In this document: one piece after another, positions 42,830 through 57,800 of the stretch | How the letters are laid out: every line of letters begins with the position of its first letter | Numbering within the stretch: position 1 is the first letter of the stretch | Made by a program: the position numbers and the translations under genes | The notes under the pieces: model-generated | What the model saw: the letters and a program-made list of their open reading frames with translations, nothing else | What the model was told of the DNA's origin: nothing | Databases searched by the model: none | Assembly: GCA_036924085.1 (NCBI GenBank) | Contig: JAVGWX010000009.1 | Location: 62,753,012 to 62,817,011, forward strand | Origin: Ariolimax columbianus | Lineage: Eukaryota > Mollusca > Gastropoda > Stylommatophora > Arionidae | Direction: 5' to 3' | Length of the DNA: 64,000 nt

Positions 42830-45800
42830 GTACATATACTTCAACATTGCCTATCATGGCTTATTGCTTCAAGTGTATTTAAATAAATATCCTTTAGATT
42901 GTCACCAGTTTTGTGATCCAAGGTATTTATCTGTGAATTTTATAATACAGCACTGTTCATATAATTTAGTTAAATTGATGTTCTAAATGAAGAAATGTTA
43001 CATTATTTCAAATACAATTTGAAAATAATGTACAAGCAAATAAAGTTTGTAACAAGCTACCTCCTAATGACCAACTTTGTTGTGCTTTCCACTTCTGTAA
43101 CTTAATTTACATTAAAAGTAGCTCCTACATAGAATCATTGTGATAGATCAGCTGATCAGATATGTCACATAGTATAGATTATTTTGTTGTACTATATTTT
43201 ATGCAGCTCACAAGCTCAAGAAAACCCATGTAAACAGCATGAAACATTGTTGATAATAGTGATATACTAGAACTGCTATTACAGCATGATCATAGCACAA
43301 CCGCTAGGAGGACCCCAGTCCACCTTCATTAGCCCTCTTGGGATTTGAGGGAAAACTACTGCAACCCATCACTTAACATCCTTTTTAGGGCACACAAAAG
43401 AGTAAACCTACTCATTGTGGGCATTCATAACAAACGAACACCGTAATTGAATGCAGTGTTTTTTTTTAGGTATAAAGAAAACTGTACTGTTTGTGTAACA
43501 CAGGACATCAGTTTCAGTCACACAGTCAAAACTTGCATCCCAATAAGCCTTGCAATGCAAAGAAGAATCTTATTCAACAATATAAGAGTGACAATATAAA
43601 TGACTGATGAAAACACTATATTAGTCTGGATCCTTAACTCTTTGCTTCCCATGTCTGCCATGTTAGCCAATCTTCTTCAGTTTTGCAGACATGGCCAAAT
43701 TAATCAATAAAGTCACACATGACGGATGCATGAAAAGATTAATAAAATTGCAGCAGGCTTTCTACAGTATAAAGAGTTTGATGTAGCTGGAACAAAACAA
43801 AAGTTTTAACATTTGTCATAGAAACACAACTACTTTAGCTTTGTCCCTACTAATTTATCACAAAGTCTTACCTTCTGCAATCACTACGAAAATAAAAGCA
43901 TACTTTATGTTATAAAGAAGCAGTGAAACTTGATGTCTGTCAATGTTCATAAGAATGATAATTTTAATCTAGAATAAGATACATGTGTAAAAATGTAGAA
44001 TGTTTTTATTTTATCTTGCTAAGTGATATTAACTAATGGCATTCGATATTTATATGAACATTTAAATAACAATTTAATTAAGTTAATAATTTTATTGGCA
44101 AAATTTTGATCTATAAGACAGCATTATAAAAGTAGTATGTAATATTGCCACTGTTTTAAGTTTACTTTTGGTACATTTTTTGCAAATTGACTGAACAGTA
44201 AATAAATTTATCACAAAGTAAATTTTATCTGAAAGAAAATATGGAAATAGACAAATGTGCAAGTTTACAATGATTTCAATGGGTATAAATATATTGATAT
44301 CTATTAATTTAGGATATATCAACTAAATGAAGAATATTGAATATTGCTTTGCTGCTCATGACATATTGGAAATACATACTTCAATCAATCAAAGACCTGG
44401 TCAGGGGACGGCGTGGTTAAGTGGCACGGCTCACAATCCGAAGGTGCTTGGTTCGATCCCTATCACAGCACTAGCCGTTACCCCGGGGAAGCAAACCCTT
44501 AGAAAATGCAGGAGGAAGCAGACCCTTACATAAAATGCATGCTGAAGTCAGATGCACTGGGCCGACAGGCGCAAAATAAAAACCACAGTGCAACGCACAC
44601 CGCCTTGGAGAAAAGATAAATAAGGCGAACGCAAAAAAAACAACCCAAAAAAACAAACCTGGTCACTCCACTCCTTGCGGAGCATGTATCTTCAACAAAT
44701 ACACGCCAAGTATTCCTCTCATGAAGTTTCAATGTCTTCTTTGATCACTTTTGCGGAGATACAATCTGAGCTGTGGGCGTTGTCGTTTTTCAGAAGCTAT
44801 CTTTCCTAATTTCCTCTGTGTTTGGTCTCTCGCAAATTTACCTACAGCTCTGAATTCGCAGACTGAGAGGGGTCTTGTGGTGCTCAACGATTAAAAATGC
44901 ATGCAAAATATTCAGCCCATCTCTTTGTTTGCTCATTGGTGTTACTAATCAAATGTCCTTCCTTGTCTTTGGTAAAGCCATTTATATGTTTTTATTATTG
45001 CTGTTGAATAGGTCTTTAATATTTCTTTTCGCAACAGCTTTTTATGTCTCTCTTTCCAACTTCAATATATTTTTGTGTGTGGCTTCTGATGCTTTTTTTT
45101 TACTACTTTGTCAGTTGCCAGTCTTTATGGCAAATGAGAACAATTTTATTGTTTATGAAGTCAGTGTTATTCAGTCTGTGTAGAACTTTTCTAATCTTTT
45201 CTCTTTCCATAGCGGCAGCCTAGCCCTGATTGGAGCAAAGCAGACCTTCTGAGACTTCTCAGTTATTTTGAGGGTGAGCTGCAGGCAAGGGATATAACAA
45301 TTGCAACTTTGAAGGTAAATAGTAAATAGCTTTAGTTGGTTGAAATTTGAGTTTTAGCTTTCATTATTACAATATTTGTAGAGTGAATGGCTGAGTAATT
45401 TGGATGTCGATCTTCTGACCACGGGGACATGCGTTCAAAGTCTCAGTAAGGCACAGTTTTTAATAAACTTTATTTACCATTTACACTGTCACATGATTTT
45501 TTCAGCATGTCACAATTTACTAGGGACTTTGAGAACCTGTAACATTTTTATTTGTTGGTCTATAGATATGATTTTGTTGTGTGTAGAGACATACATTAAT
45601 TAAGAACTTATTGGTGTTATTGTTTGTGTTGTGTGTGAGTTAGTTTCTGAGATACAAGAAGATAAAGGTGTTAGTGTTGAAAAATAGAACAAATATAGAG
45701 ACTTACCCGTTTTCGACGTCTCTAGTGTGTAGGAACATTTTTTTAAAGTCCAGCAGAGGATGGATAATCAATATTCACAAGATCAGAATATTTGTTAGTT

Positions 45801-48800
45801 TTCACTACAAATGTAGTTATAGCATCTATATAAACAAACTAAATAAATCTACCTCAGAAAAATCAGATGCAAAAATTGAACGTCCCCATTCTAAATAATG
45901 GGCAAATCTTCAAATTCAAGTGAAAAACATAAATCATTTCCAAAAGTCTAAAACAAATGTCAAAGTCGCCATTTTTTTGAAACGGAAGTCGAACTCTCTA
46001 CAATCAAATGAGCAGTATTTTCAGATGATTTATATGTAGCCGGTCTGATTATATATGATTAGAATGACAGTCGTTCTGTAGTGACTTCGAACATCATGTT
46101 GCGGCGACATTTGTAGTGCAATTTACATTATTTCTGTCACTTTTCTGTCGCCAATGGTTACATAAAAGTTATATTAGCTGTACAGTGTATAAAGATGGCT
46201 CAGCCAAAGATGCCACTGGAAACAGGGGGAGGAGGCATCATTATAAACCTAAATAAAAAGTGTACTCAGGAGCATTTGCCACTGGGAGACGCTGCAGCAA
46301 CTTCAGTGCCGAAGCTAGTGCAATGAGTCAAGCAGGTGAAACCCTTATATACCATAAGGAGCAGGCAGAAAAGCAAGTGGTCATTTTCACAGATACCCTC
46401 GCAAAGTTGATGCCGCTCAAGAACAAGCACAAAAATGAACTCGGTGCTCTGGCAGACTCGCTCGAACGCCTATCCCAGTGCTTTAACAAAAAGCATAGTC
46501 CAGTAGATACCAGCCCACTGCGACATTTCAGGCAACGAGGAGGCAGACAGACTCGCCAGAGAGGGAGGAATGCTGCAGCAGAGTGATACAGAAATCACAT
46601 ACAATGAGACTAAAGCATTCATCAGAGCAACATACAGTGCAAAATGAAAAAAGACCAACCTGGCCACATAGAAAACGATGCCTACCATCAATTCTCCAGG
46701 TGATCATGCTTTGGCTACGCACAGGTCACAACAGACTTAGATGTCATCTGTACAACAAGTTCAAGGTTCGAACTACAGACCTTCGTGCCTGAGGCACAGC
46801 CCCCATGAAGGCAGAACATATTTTACAGTCTTGTCCACTGTATACTGACAAAAGAAGTAGCATTTGATACAGCCAGTATCCTTCCATGAGAAGCTGTAGG
46901 GAAGTGTACAGAGCCTTGAGTCGACTGCTGCTTTCGATAGAGTCATTGAAGTTGACGTCTGAAGACGAACGAGGAAGAAGAAATTAGCGCGTACTTAGGT
47001 TGCTGATCAGACATAGTATAGATTATTTTTTCTTGTATTCTATATGTTCATTTATTGCTGATTCAAGTCTACTGTGCATTATATATCCATCAGAAAAATG
47101 TTGTTTGCGAATGCCCACAATGAGTAGGTTACTCTTTTGTGCGCCCTGAAAAGGACATTAAGTGGCAGGTTGCAGTAGCTTTTCTCACATCCCGAGCGTG
47201 CTGATGAAGATGGACCAAGGTCCTCCAGGCGGTTGTGCTATGCTAGGCTTTATCTGAGTGTCACTCACTACTATGGGGATCACGTTGATCCCTCACCTTG
47301 TTAGCCAGGCTGCCATGAAAACCAACCATTTCCAAAGAGGGCTACTAGGAAGCCGAGGTGAGGGCCTTGGCCAGTATGTTTTGCCTGACTAACATGTCTG
47401 ATCAATATATTTTACCTGACCAGACGTTAGTCTACCCATCAGAAACATAAATTATGCCATCTTTGGTTAGTATACATTTTTTTCTATATAATTTTTTCAA
47501 CACCTCCTTAGCATTATTTGCATGTCCTTTGTTTAATTGTTATGAATAAACCTAGTAGGATAATCACATCTTAGCAAAAATTGCACTATCTCTCTTCAAA
47601 TAAATATTTTTATTAATATAGCATTGAAATATCTCAAGACAAATTACTTGCACATTTGTTCCCATTTTTGAGACTGTTACAAATCTGTAAACAAGCGACA
47701 CAGCGCATTCCGTGTTCCGGACTACATTCTGCTACTTGCAAAGCCCTGTTCACGGCTGGGTAGTGGGAGATTGAGAACAAACACATAAGGTCTGCCAGAA
47801 GCCAGTACAATGTATGCACTTCAGATGTTAACATTTTCTATTTTTCTGGGCTGAATATTAATTGTAATTTTAGCTAATAAACATCCACTCAATGTGGCAA
47901 AAGAAGGTGCAAGACTACCACAACCAGATAGTGTGACATACAAAGAGTCAAAAAAGGCTTATTAGAGCTAGATATATGACCAAATGGGAAACAGAACATA
48001 CTGGCTACACCAAAAACGATGCCTATTACCAGTTGAACAGAAGAGAGCAGGTCGTGGTCTTCAGATTTCGCACTGGCCACAATAGACTGAGGTACCACCT
48101 ATTCAATAAATTGAAGATAGGTGTCACTGACGAATGCATGTGCGGTACTGGGAAAATGACTGCTGAACATCTGCTGCAAAACTGCCCGACATACAAGGAT
48201 CAGAGAAAGCAGATGTAGCCATCACCAGTGGCAACACTAGACAAGCTCTATGTCAGTGTCGACAGCCTCAGGATGACCGCTGCTTTTTTAGAATAAATAA
48301 AGGTTGACGTCTGACAGCGTACGAAGAAGAAGAAGAAGTATAAATTGTCAGCTCTAGTCCCACATTCAAAATTAGTGTATCCTAATAAGCCTTGCAGTGC
48401 AAATAGAGGATTCTATTCAACATAACAAGCATATGTGAATGATGAAAACACTGTATTAATCCTGCCGAAGACGGATGTGTCGGACCGAAAGGTGCAAATA
48501 TCGCATTCAAACTATAAACTAACGACACAACGCATTCCGTTCTCTAAAATACATCCTGCTACATGCAAACCCCTGTTCAGGATTTGATGGCGGGAGATTG
48601 AAAACGAATGCAGAAGAAGACGAAGAAGAAGAACTGTATTAGTCAACATAGTCAACTTCATACATCTTAGGCGCATCAAAACATTATTAAAGTGTAGCAG
48701 GCATTAAGTGAAGAAAATGGGGTTGGATTGGACACATACGCTGTGGCTGTGAAAGACACAGTGCAACATAGCCAGACAAGCTCTTACATGGAATCCTCAA

Positions 48801-51800
48801 GGGAAGAGAGAAGGAACTAGGATCAAATGATTACACCTGGAGAGAGGCAGAAAGAGCAGCCCAGGACCATGTATGCTTGAAGGATGTTGTCAATGACATT
48901 TGCATCAAGAGGATTAATGGGCTTTGATTGATTGAGCAGGCATTCTACCATAGTTAGTTTTGAGAAAAGAGTTCCCTTCCTTGCTTAACTTTCCTTCCTT
49001 AACTGTAAGCATGTACCAATTTACAGCTGGATTGGCTGGAGATTACTAATAATTTGGTTTCACCTTCATACATCATATTTTTCATTTTGGGCCGAAGATG
49101 CATCAGTGAATGAGCTGACAGCAGCCAGAGATTCATAACTGACTGCTTTCATTAGGATTAGTGACCTATAATTGACCATGATCTTATTTCGCCGCCAAGA
49201 AACAGACTGTAACAATGCAACCTAGCTAAGAGATTAGGGATTGAAGAGGAAAGGCAAACCCAGTCCCAAAAATTGCATGCTGGAATTGATTGTGGCGCGT
49301 TCTGCCGAAGACGGATGTGTCGGACCGAAAGGTGCAAATATCGCAGTCAAGCTGTAAACTAGCGACACAGCACATTTCATTCTCCGGACTACATTCTGGT
49401 ACTTGCAAAACCCTGTTCAGGGCTTGGTAGCAGGAGATTGAGAACAAACGCAGAAGAAGAAGATGGTGGCAAGTCAAAAGGAGCAGAGTTCACAGCCTCG
49501 TGGTAAGCTTCGACACATCATCACAAATGTCCTTTTTAGGATGTGCGCTGAAGAAGCAGAAAATATTTTATTTAACGTAAAGATAATTTTTGTGTTTCAT
49601 CTTTTGAGGTGGAATTGAAAGGTTGGTTATTTGTGAATAGATAAACGATGTTGAAACTTGTGTTCATAAGATTGTAATGTTGATTTTAAATTGCTTCTGT
49701 CATTTTAGGCTGAAAAGGCAAAGCAGTTACTCTACCAGGCTAAGTATGGAAGGTTTGGTCTTGGAGATCCATTTGTTGCACTACAACGAGATGCTGAAGG
49801 CAAAAATGACACTGGCTTTGATGAAGCAGCCATTAAAAGCATGTATGATAATCAGTTAGCACAACTGGAGAACCTGATAGCTACTCAAAGAAAAGCTCAA
49901 CTGAAAATGAGGGAGCAACTGGGGAACTCTGAGAAGAAGTTCCACAAGGTTTGTAACTTGTAAAAATGTACTGAACTTTACATTAAGATCAATTTGATTG
50001 CCATGGGCTGAAAATACAACAATGAATGAGCTGACGGCAACCGGTGACTCATAGCTGGATGCTTGCATCAGGGTGATTGATCTATTCATGAACAAGACCC
50101 TATTTCGTCTCCAAGTAGTGGCCGTGGAAACATACTATAACCATGCAGCCTGGCTGAGAAAATGGGGATAGAAGAGTGAAGACAAATCGGGTCCTAAAAT
50201 GCCGTGCTTATACTGGAAGTGTTGGGCCCAAAGGCGCAGCTATCGCAACCTTACTAGAAATTACAACACGCAACAACGTCCATTTGAGGATGAACTCTGA
50301 AGAAGAGTAAGAATTCAATGGTTCGCTGGCCGCACTTTAGTAAAACTAATACACATACTTGGGGCCTAAAATGCAGCACAATGAATGAGTTGACAGCAAA
50401 CAGTGACTCATAGCTAGCTGCTTGCATCAGGGTCAGCGAACCACAGCTGACCAAGACCCTGTTCCACCTCTAAGTGGCGGCCCTGAAAATAGGCTGCACT
50501 AGTGTAGACTGGCTAAGAGGATAGAGATTGCAAGGGGTAGGCAAACCTGGTATATATAAAAGTCAGCTGAAAACCGGATTTGTTGGGTCGAAAGGAATAG
50601 GCCTTACTGTAAACTATGGCATGACACAACATGCTTTTCAAGATGCACACAGAAGAACAAGAAGACTATATCCTTGATTAAGACATTTTGAAGCTGAAAC
50701 CAAATGGTGCAAAGCACTCATTCCAGAACCTTGGACACGGAGCCAGGACAGGTCCAAAATAATCTTGGAGGTTCCAGGGTTACCGAAGAAAAGTGAGCAG
50801 TCAGCAACAGAACAAAAAATCCATATTCTGCAGGACCTCAATAGACAGTACCCTAGCACATCTTGGGCACACGTGTACCCAGATGGATCTGCCTTGGTGA
50901 ACAATAAAAGGGAGGCAGTGGAATCTACATTGCACACTCTAAAGGCATAATAGAAAATAGCCATACTAGTAGGAGAGACAAGTACCAATTTCAAAGCTGA
51001 AGCAAGAGCTGTTCATGCAACAACTCCGATTCTTATCAGCCAAAACATAACTACAAGGAAAATGGTAATTCTAACAGACTCCAGGAGTGTACTCCAAGCC
51101 ATCTAAGTTCCAAACAAGATAGACTCTCACATGAAATAAAATATAGCATCGGAATGCTGTCTCAAAAAAAACAAATTTAATTCTGCAATGGATTCCGGCC
51201 AACTATGGGATCCCTGGAGATGAGAAAGCAGATGAGCTCGCAAAAGCCAGAAGTGGAGGCAAGCAGACTCCCCATCCACAGAGCTATAAAGAAACAAAGA
51301 CACTCATCAAACGACCCATGGGAACAGATTGATCAAACCAGCACAAAGAATACAAGCCAGAAAATGACAGCATAGACAAACTTGGCAGAGATGGACAGAC
51401 AAAGATCTTCAAACTCAAAATGGGACATTGTAGACTCAAAGCCCACCTCCACAAAATGGGTTTCAGAGACACTGCCATGTGCGATTGTGGAGCACCCAAG
51501 CAAACACCAGAACATATTCTGCAGGACTACCCAACACATGCAGACTAAAGAGAGACAGTCAGTCTTGGGGGAGCAACCATGCTCGAAAAACTGAGGGGGA
51601 ATGGCAAAGACCTGAAATGTACAGTCTCCTTCGTGAACCTCATCGAACTAGAAGCATAACATCAGTTGATTGAGGAAGAAAAAGAAGATTAAGACATTTT
51701 GATCATAACAACTTTTCTGTTAGGGGCACAAAAGTTGGGTGTTGTGCATTCTTATTGCTCTTATTTCCTGCTATATCGTCACCATCACATTACCCAAAAG

Positions 51801-54800
51801 GTTTACGAGATGAGCTATATGTGCGACAAAGATCAGAATAGAACTTCTGCTACACTGAGAGCATGTTGTAAGAGGTGTCTAACAGTTTGGTATAACCCCT
51901 CTATGGAAGAAGACTCTCCAAGTGATGGGTGTTACAATCAGTTCTTTTTAGGACAATGTCTTTTTAGCTTTCAACGGGTTTCACTAAAAACAATAAAAAC
52001 TGCAAAATTAGTTCAATATGCGCACCACCATTTTTTGTAGCCCCAGAAATGTGTGTACTTTCTGATATCACTACATTTTGACCAAAATCCAAGCAGTCTA
52101 GCCCAACATAAGCCTTAAAATAAAGGTACATGCGCGACACCAAAAAGTGAGTGGTTCTGGGAATTGGCTGTATCAATGGCTCGGATTAAGAAGGTTATGG
52201 CTTAGAGTTCAACTCAGTTCTTCTTCTTTGGCTTTCATGTTTAGTTCACTTAAAAGTAATTTAAGGAAAAAAACTTCATTTCGTACTACATATTTGTTAA
52301 ATGAGTGAAAAGTGTAGCAGTAAAATGTGCGATGGTAGTTTCTTTCCCTTCATTATATGACAAAACTTCTATATTTAATCCATCAGGTTTGTACAGAGCT
52401 TGAAGAGGAAAAACAGAAACATGCTCATGATACAGCTCAAGGAGATGATGTGACTTACATGTTAGAGAAGGAGAGAGAACGCTTGAAGGCAGAAGTAAGT
52501 TGAAAGTAGAGGTAGATTGAGGCATGTGTGTATATTACCACCTCTTCTACTCTCACCACCCCAACATCTCCTTCGGTTTCAATACTAAGTGTCACAGCCT
52601 ACTTCAACACACACACAAATAAAGTTGAATCAAAGTTTGATTTCTTGAAACAACAATTACATCATAATCAGAGTTAAACCAAGTTTAACCTCTACCAAAC
52701 CTCATGAAAAATTGAACACAACTTTATTGGCGCCTACATCATTTTGAGCATGTCACGTTTTACTGTGGCTGTTGACTTTGAGAGCCTGTAACCTTTATGT
52801 TTGTTGGTAAATAATTATGACTGTGTTGTGTGTAGAATCATAAATAAATAAAGGTTTCTGGGATACAAGAAGATGAAGCTGAAATATTTTTAAAACAAAG
52901 CACAAACATTTAGACTCACCGATTAGGGAATGTTATCCTCAAAAATTCCATTGAAATCACAACAAATTATTAATACTACTGTTCTTTTACAATATCAGCA
53001 CAACTTTTAGTTTGCATCAAAACACTTAAAATTGTATCTACATAAACAAACTTAACAGATCAACCTCACAAAGATATTTTGCAACAACCTAACTTTCACC
53101 TTCTCAATTATAGGCTGACCCCAATCCGCGTAAAAGAAAATAATGAAGCGTTTCAAATCCATTTGTAATCTAACACAAAATACTTTTACTGTTAAAAACC
53201 TGCATTGGATGTGACGTATTCACCATAACAAACTATCTATTTCTACAGTAGCCTGGTTTGGTCATTATATGATTAAAATGGTGTATGATCTACCGTTTCA
53301 CCGTGTTTTTGTTTTGATGACATTGGTCACTGTTGCGATTTTGTGAAAATGGTACGGTAAAGAATTGATGTCACTACACTTTTAAATTTATGAATTCATT
53401 TTTTTCATATATATTTGTTTTTTTAAAAAAGTTTTTTTAAAATTGATCCAACATGAAGGTTTTTATCTCTAAAGGTTGACAGGTGTGGACCAAAACATAA
53501 TTTAAAAACAATTTAAATTTAGTTTAGTTTGACTTTAGAATTTCAACTTGTTCCCGTTTAATATGCAAAGCATATTTTTTCCTTAAATTATTTCATTTGG
53601 ATTGAATATTAAACTCATTTTGAAATGCATGATTTGCTTACTACTTTATCTTTCTTCTACATGCGTAACTGTACATTACTTCTATCTTATTTCCTCTTTC
53701 TCCTTTTTATTTTTTGGGCCATCTTCTTGAGCTTTGTCCATAATACTCCATTTGTCATAGTTTCCTCTTCCCTAATTCTTTGCTAGGCGGGTTATTTTTT
53801 TAAATCTCTCCAGTCTTCTCTTTTCTTGTGGGTTCCAATCCAGTGCACGTGTGGTTGTATCTTTAGGTTTCATTTTGTATTTATAAATGTCTTTAATCCA
53901 TATTATCTAATGCTAATTGACACTTTAAAAAAACGAGCAAAAGATTTGTAAGCTATAATGACAATTCATGTCATATACTTGAGAACTAAACTTCTTTTTC
54001 TAGTAAATAAACAGTGATACACACTTTTAAAGGATGAGTCATAATCCCAGATTAATAATAATTTCTCCACTTTAAACAAACTGCATTAACTGGTTCTCAA
54101 AACTCTTAATTGTATCAGGTACTGCAAATTTTGCAACAGCTTTATTTTTATTTATCTCCTGCAATTTACTTTTGTAGAAAATATTCCACATTCACATCCA
54201 ATGTCACTGCTCATTTCCAGCTCCATAATCAGAAATAACTTTTATATTTGTAACCAAAGTGATGGCTATGTTGTTGTTGTTGAATGTCCACAATGAGTAA
54301 GTTTACTCTTTTGTGTGCCCTGAAAAGGATGTTAAGTGGCAGGTTGTAATAGCTTTCCACACATCCCGAGCATGTTGATGAAGGTGGACCGGGTCCCCCG
54401 GTTGGTTGTGCTATGCTTGACTTCATCTGCGTAGCGCTCAGTACTATGGGAATCACATCGATCAAGATCTCATCAGCCAGGCTGGCTTGAAAACAACCTG
54501 TTTCCGGGGGAAGCTACAAGAAAGAGAGATTGTGGTCTTGGTCAGTATATTGACCCTGACGTGACGTCCTGGTCAGTATTTTGTGCCTGACTGGACTAGC
54601 GTCTCTAATGCTTCGCAGACAATAACACTGAGTTTCTTACCAGTAACAAAATTGGTAGCATACTCTCGCTAGTTGAGACAGATGGTGAAATAGATCGTCA
54701 GGTGCTCGACCAATTGGCAGGTAGCGACCACAGGCCAATTAGGCTAGATATTGATATGGAAGTAGGCCCCCAGGAAATAAAACCGCTGCCACGTTGGAAT

Positions 54801-57800
54801 TACAGACGAGCCGACTGGGACAGATTTGCAATGCTGACAGATGGACTGTGTGAAACTATCAACACACGAAATAACAATATGAAACCTGTGGTGGAAAGCC
54901 TAAGCAAAGCAATACTGCAAGCAGCCACCGAGACCATCCCAAGAGGGGCAAGGAAAAACTACAAGCCATATTGGAATCATGAATTGCAGAAAGCTGAGGA
55001 TGAAGTCTCAAATGCTAGAAACATGGCAGAGAGAGAGCAATCTATGGAAGCAAATATCGCCCTCAATGCCATCACTGCGAAATACAAAAAGAACACTGAA
55101 CCAAATAACAAGAGACAGTTGGAAAAAAAAACAGTAAGCCTTAATATCGATAAAGATGGAAACAAACTATGGAATTTAGTCAGAGCCATGAATGACGAAA
55201 CACCATCAAATAAACAAATTACCATCAAGCAGGGTGACAACATGCTTACCGGAAAAAAAGCAGCAAACGCCTTTATAGAACATTATGCCAGTGCAAACCA
55301 CATTGATGTCCCTACGGACAGGCATACAGACATTAGTGAAGAACAAAAGAGCCACGACAACATCAAGATTGCACCAGACGAGCACATGATGGTAAAACTA
55401 ACAATGAATGAAATGAATGAGGCCATGAGAACTTTAAAGAAAAAGAAATCGCCCGTAAAAGATGGAGTAACAAATGAAATGCTGATGGGGTTGGGCCAAA
55501 CAGCAAAGAGGAAGTTACTGTCAGTCCTGAACCAAAGCTGGAAAAGGGGAATTGTACCACAGGCATGGAAAGATGCTGTACTTATACCAGTACCAAAGAA
55601 AGAAAAAGATAGAACAGATCCAAATGGATACAGGCCTATCAGTCTACTGAGCTGTGTAGGTAAACTGATGGAGCGTATAATAAACACCAGACTGATGTGG
55701 CACCTGGAAGAAAAACACATATTAATTCCACAGCAAGCAGGATTTAGACAACACGGGTGATTAAGATGCTGAGCAGCACATGAGCTGCAGTGGTCAGCGA
55801 CCCATAGCTGACTGCTAGCGTCAGGGCCAGCGAACCATAGCTGCCAAGACCCTTCTACACCTCCACGTGGTGATCCTGGATAACAGGCTGCAGCAGGGCA
55901 GACTGGTTAAGGAGAAGGGATCGAAGAGGGAATGCTAACCCGGTACTCAAAAAATTCTCGCTGAAGTCGGAAGTGTTGGACCAAAAGGTGCAAATATCGC
56001 AGCCAAACTGTAAACTACAACACAACGCATTCCGTTCTCTGGACTACATCCTGCTACTTACCCTTTCAGGGTTTGGTAGTGGGAGATTGAGAACGAACGA
56101 AGAAGAAGAAGACAACACAGATCCACTGAGGACCAGATCACTCTCATAGCACAGGAAATAGAGGATGCTTACCAAGAGAAAAAGCATACAGTAGTGGTTT
56201 GGGTGGATCTAGAGAAGGCATTCGACAAGGTGTAGAAAGAGGGACTTAAAGTCAAGCTATGAAGAAGTGAAGTATCTGGAAAAATGTATGGATGTATCAG
56301 CAACTACCTCGAAAACAGAACAGCCAGAGTTCAAGTACAAGGGCAGATGAACAAAAAGGTGACACTGGAGCAAGGAGTACCCCAAGGGGGAGTACTGTCA
56401 CCCACACTTTTTCTGGTGTATATAAACATCATCATAGAGAAAATACCAAGAAGAGTCCACAGCTCCATGTTTGCAGATGATCTGGCTATGTGGACCTCTG
56501 AAAAAAATCTCACCGTAGCAAACAATCGGGTGCAGCAGGCCCTAACATCGTTGGAGGAGTGGGCAAAATCATGGCTGGTCAAAATAAATGAAGAAAAAAC
56601 ATGTATGATATTCTCAAATTTCAAATAAACCACAGAACACCAAAATAAGTCTTAACAGCAAATATCTGCAGCCAAATGACAACCCAAACTACTTGGGCGT
56701 CATTTGATCGGCGCATGACATGGAAAAGTCAGATCGAGAGAAACTGAATGAGAGCCAGACAAAGAATGGCAATCATGAGGAAACTTGCTGGCACAAGCTG
56801 GGGAGCAGACGAAAGAATACTTAAGAAACTGTACACTGGAAGAGTGAGACCAGTTCTCGAGTATGGCATTGCGGCATGGGCAACAGCAGCAAAGGCGAAC
56901 TTTGATAAAATTAGCAAACTTCAAAACCAAGCCATGAGAGTTATAACAGGAGGCATGAAGTCAATGCCAATTGTAGAACTTGAAAAGATTACAAATCTGC
57001 AATCCATGACCAACAGAAGAGACTGCAGAGCCCAGCAGCAAGCAGAGAAACTCAGAAGACTGACAGACCATCCAATGCATCAGAGACTAAATAGATTTGG
57101 AAAAGGGAAACTAAAGCAGAGAAACTTTGCAGAAATAGCCAAAGCAAAGATGAGCGAATACTCTATGAACACCATAACAACACCAAAGCCCATCCCTACT
57201 GTACGCAAACCCACATGGAAGCAGCATATCATTCCGTAGGTGGTAGAAAATATACCAGATATTGGAAACAAGAACAGCCAGATGGAAAAAGAAAGAAGAG
57301 ACATAACCATGAGGTACAATAGTGGAAAACTACCCAAGCATGGACTGGACCCATGCATACACCGACGGTTCTGTAACAAACACAACACAGAATGGAGGGG
57401 CAGGGGTATTCCTGAGCCTACCAAATGGTAGAAAAATAACACTGTCAGTGGCAACTGGAAAATTCTCAAGAAATTTCAGAGGCAGAGGCACTGAAGGCTG
57501 CAGTAAAAGCAATGCTGACAGGCGAAAGCAATGAAAGCCAGATAGTCCTGTTTACAGATGCCCTGGCCGTGGTTACAGCACTAAAAAGCCAGAAAAATAC
57601 TGAACTTAATGATTTAAGAGCAGTACTCTGTCAACTATGCCAGCAGACCGCACCAAAAAGAGTAGTGGTACAGTGGGTTCCATCCCACTGTAACTTCCAA
57701 GGCAACGAGGAGGCAGGCAGACTGGCAAAAGAAGGTGCAAGACTACCACAACCAGATTCTAGTGTGACCTACGAACAGTCCAAAAGGTTTATTAGGGCCA

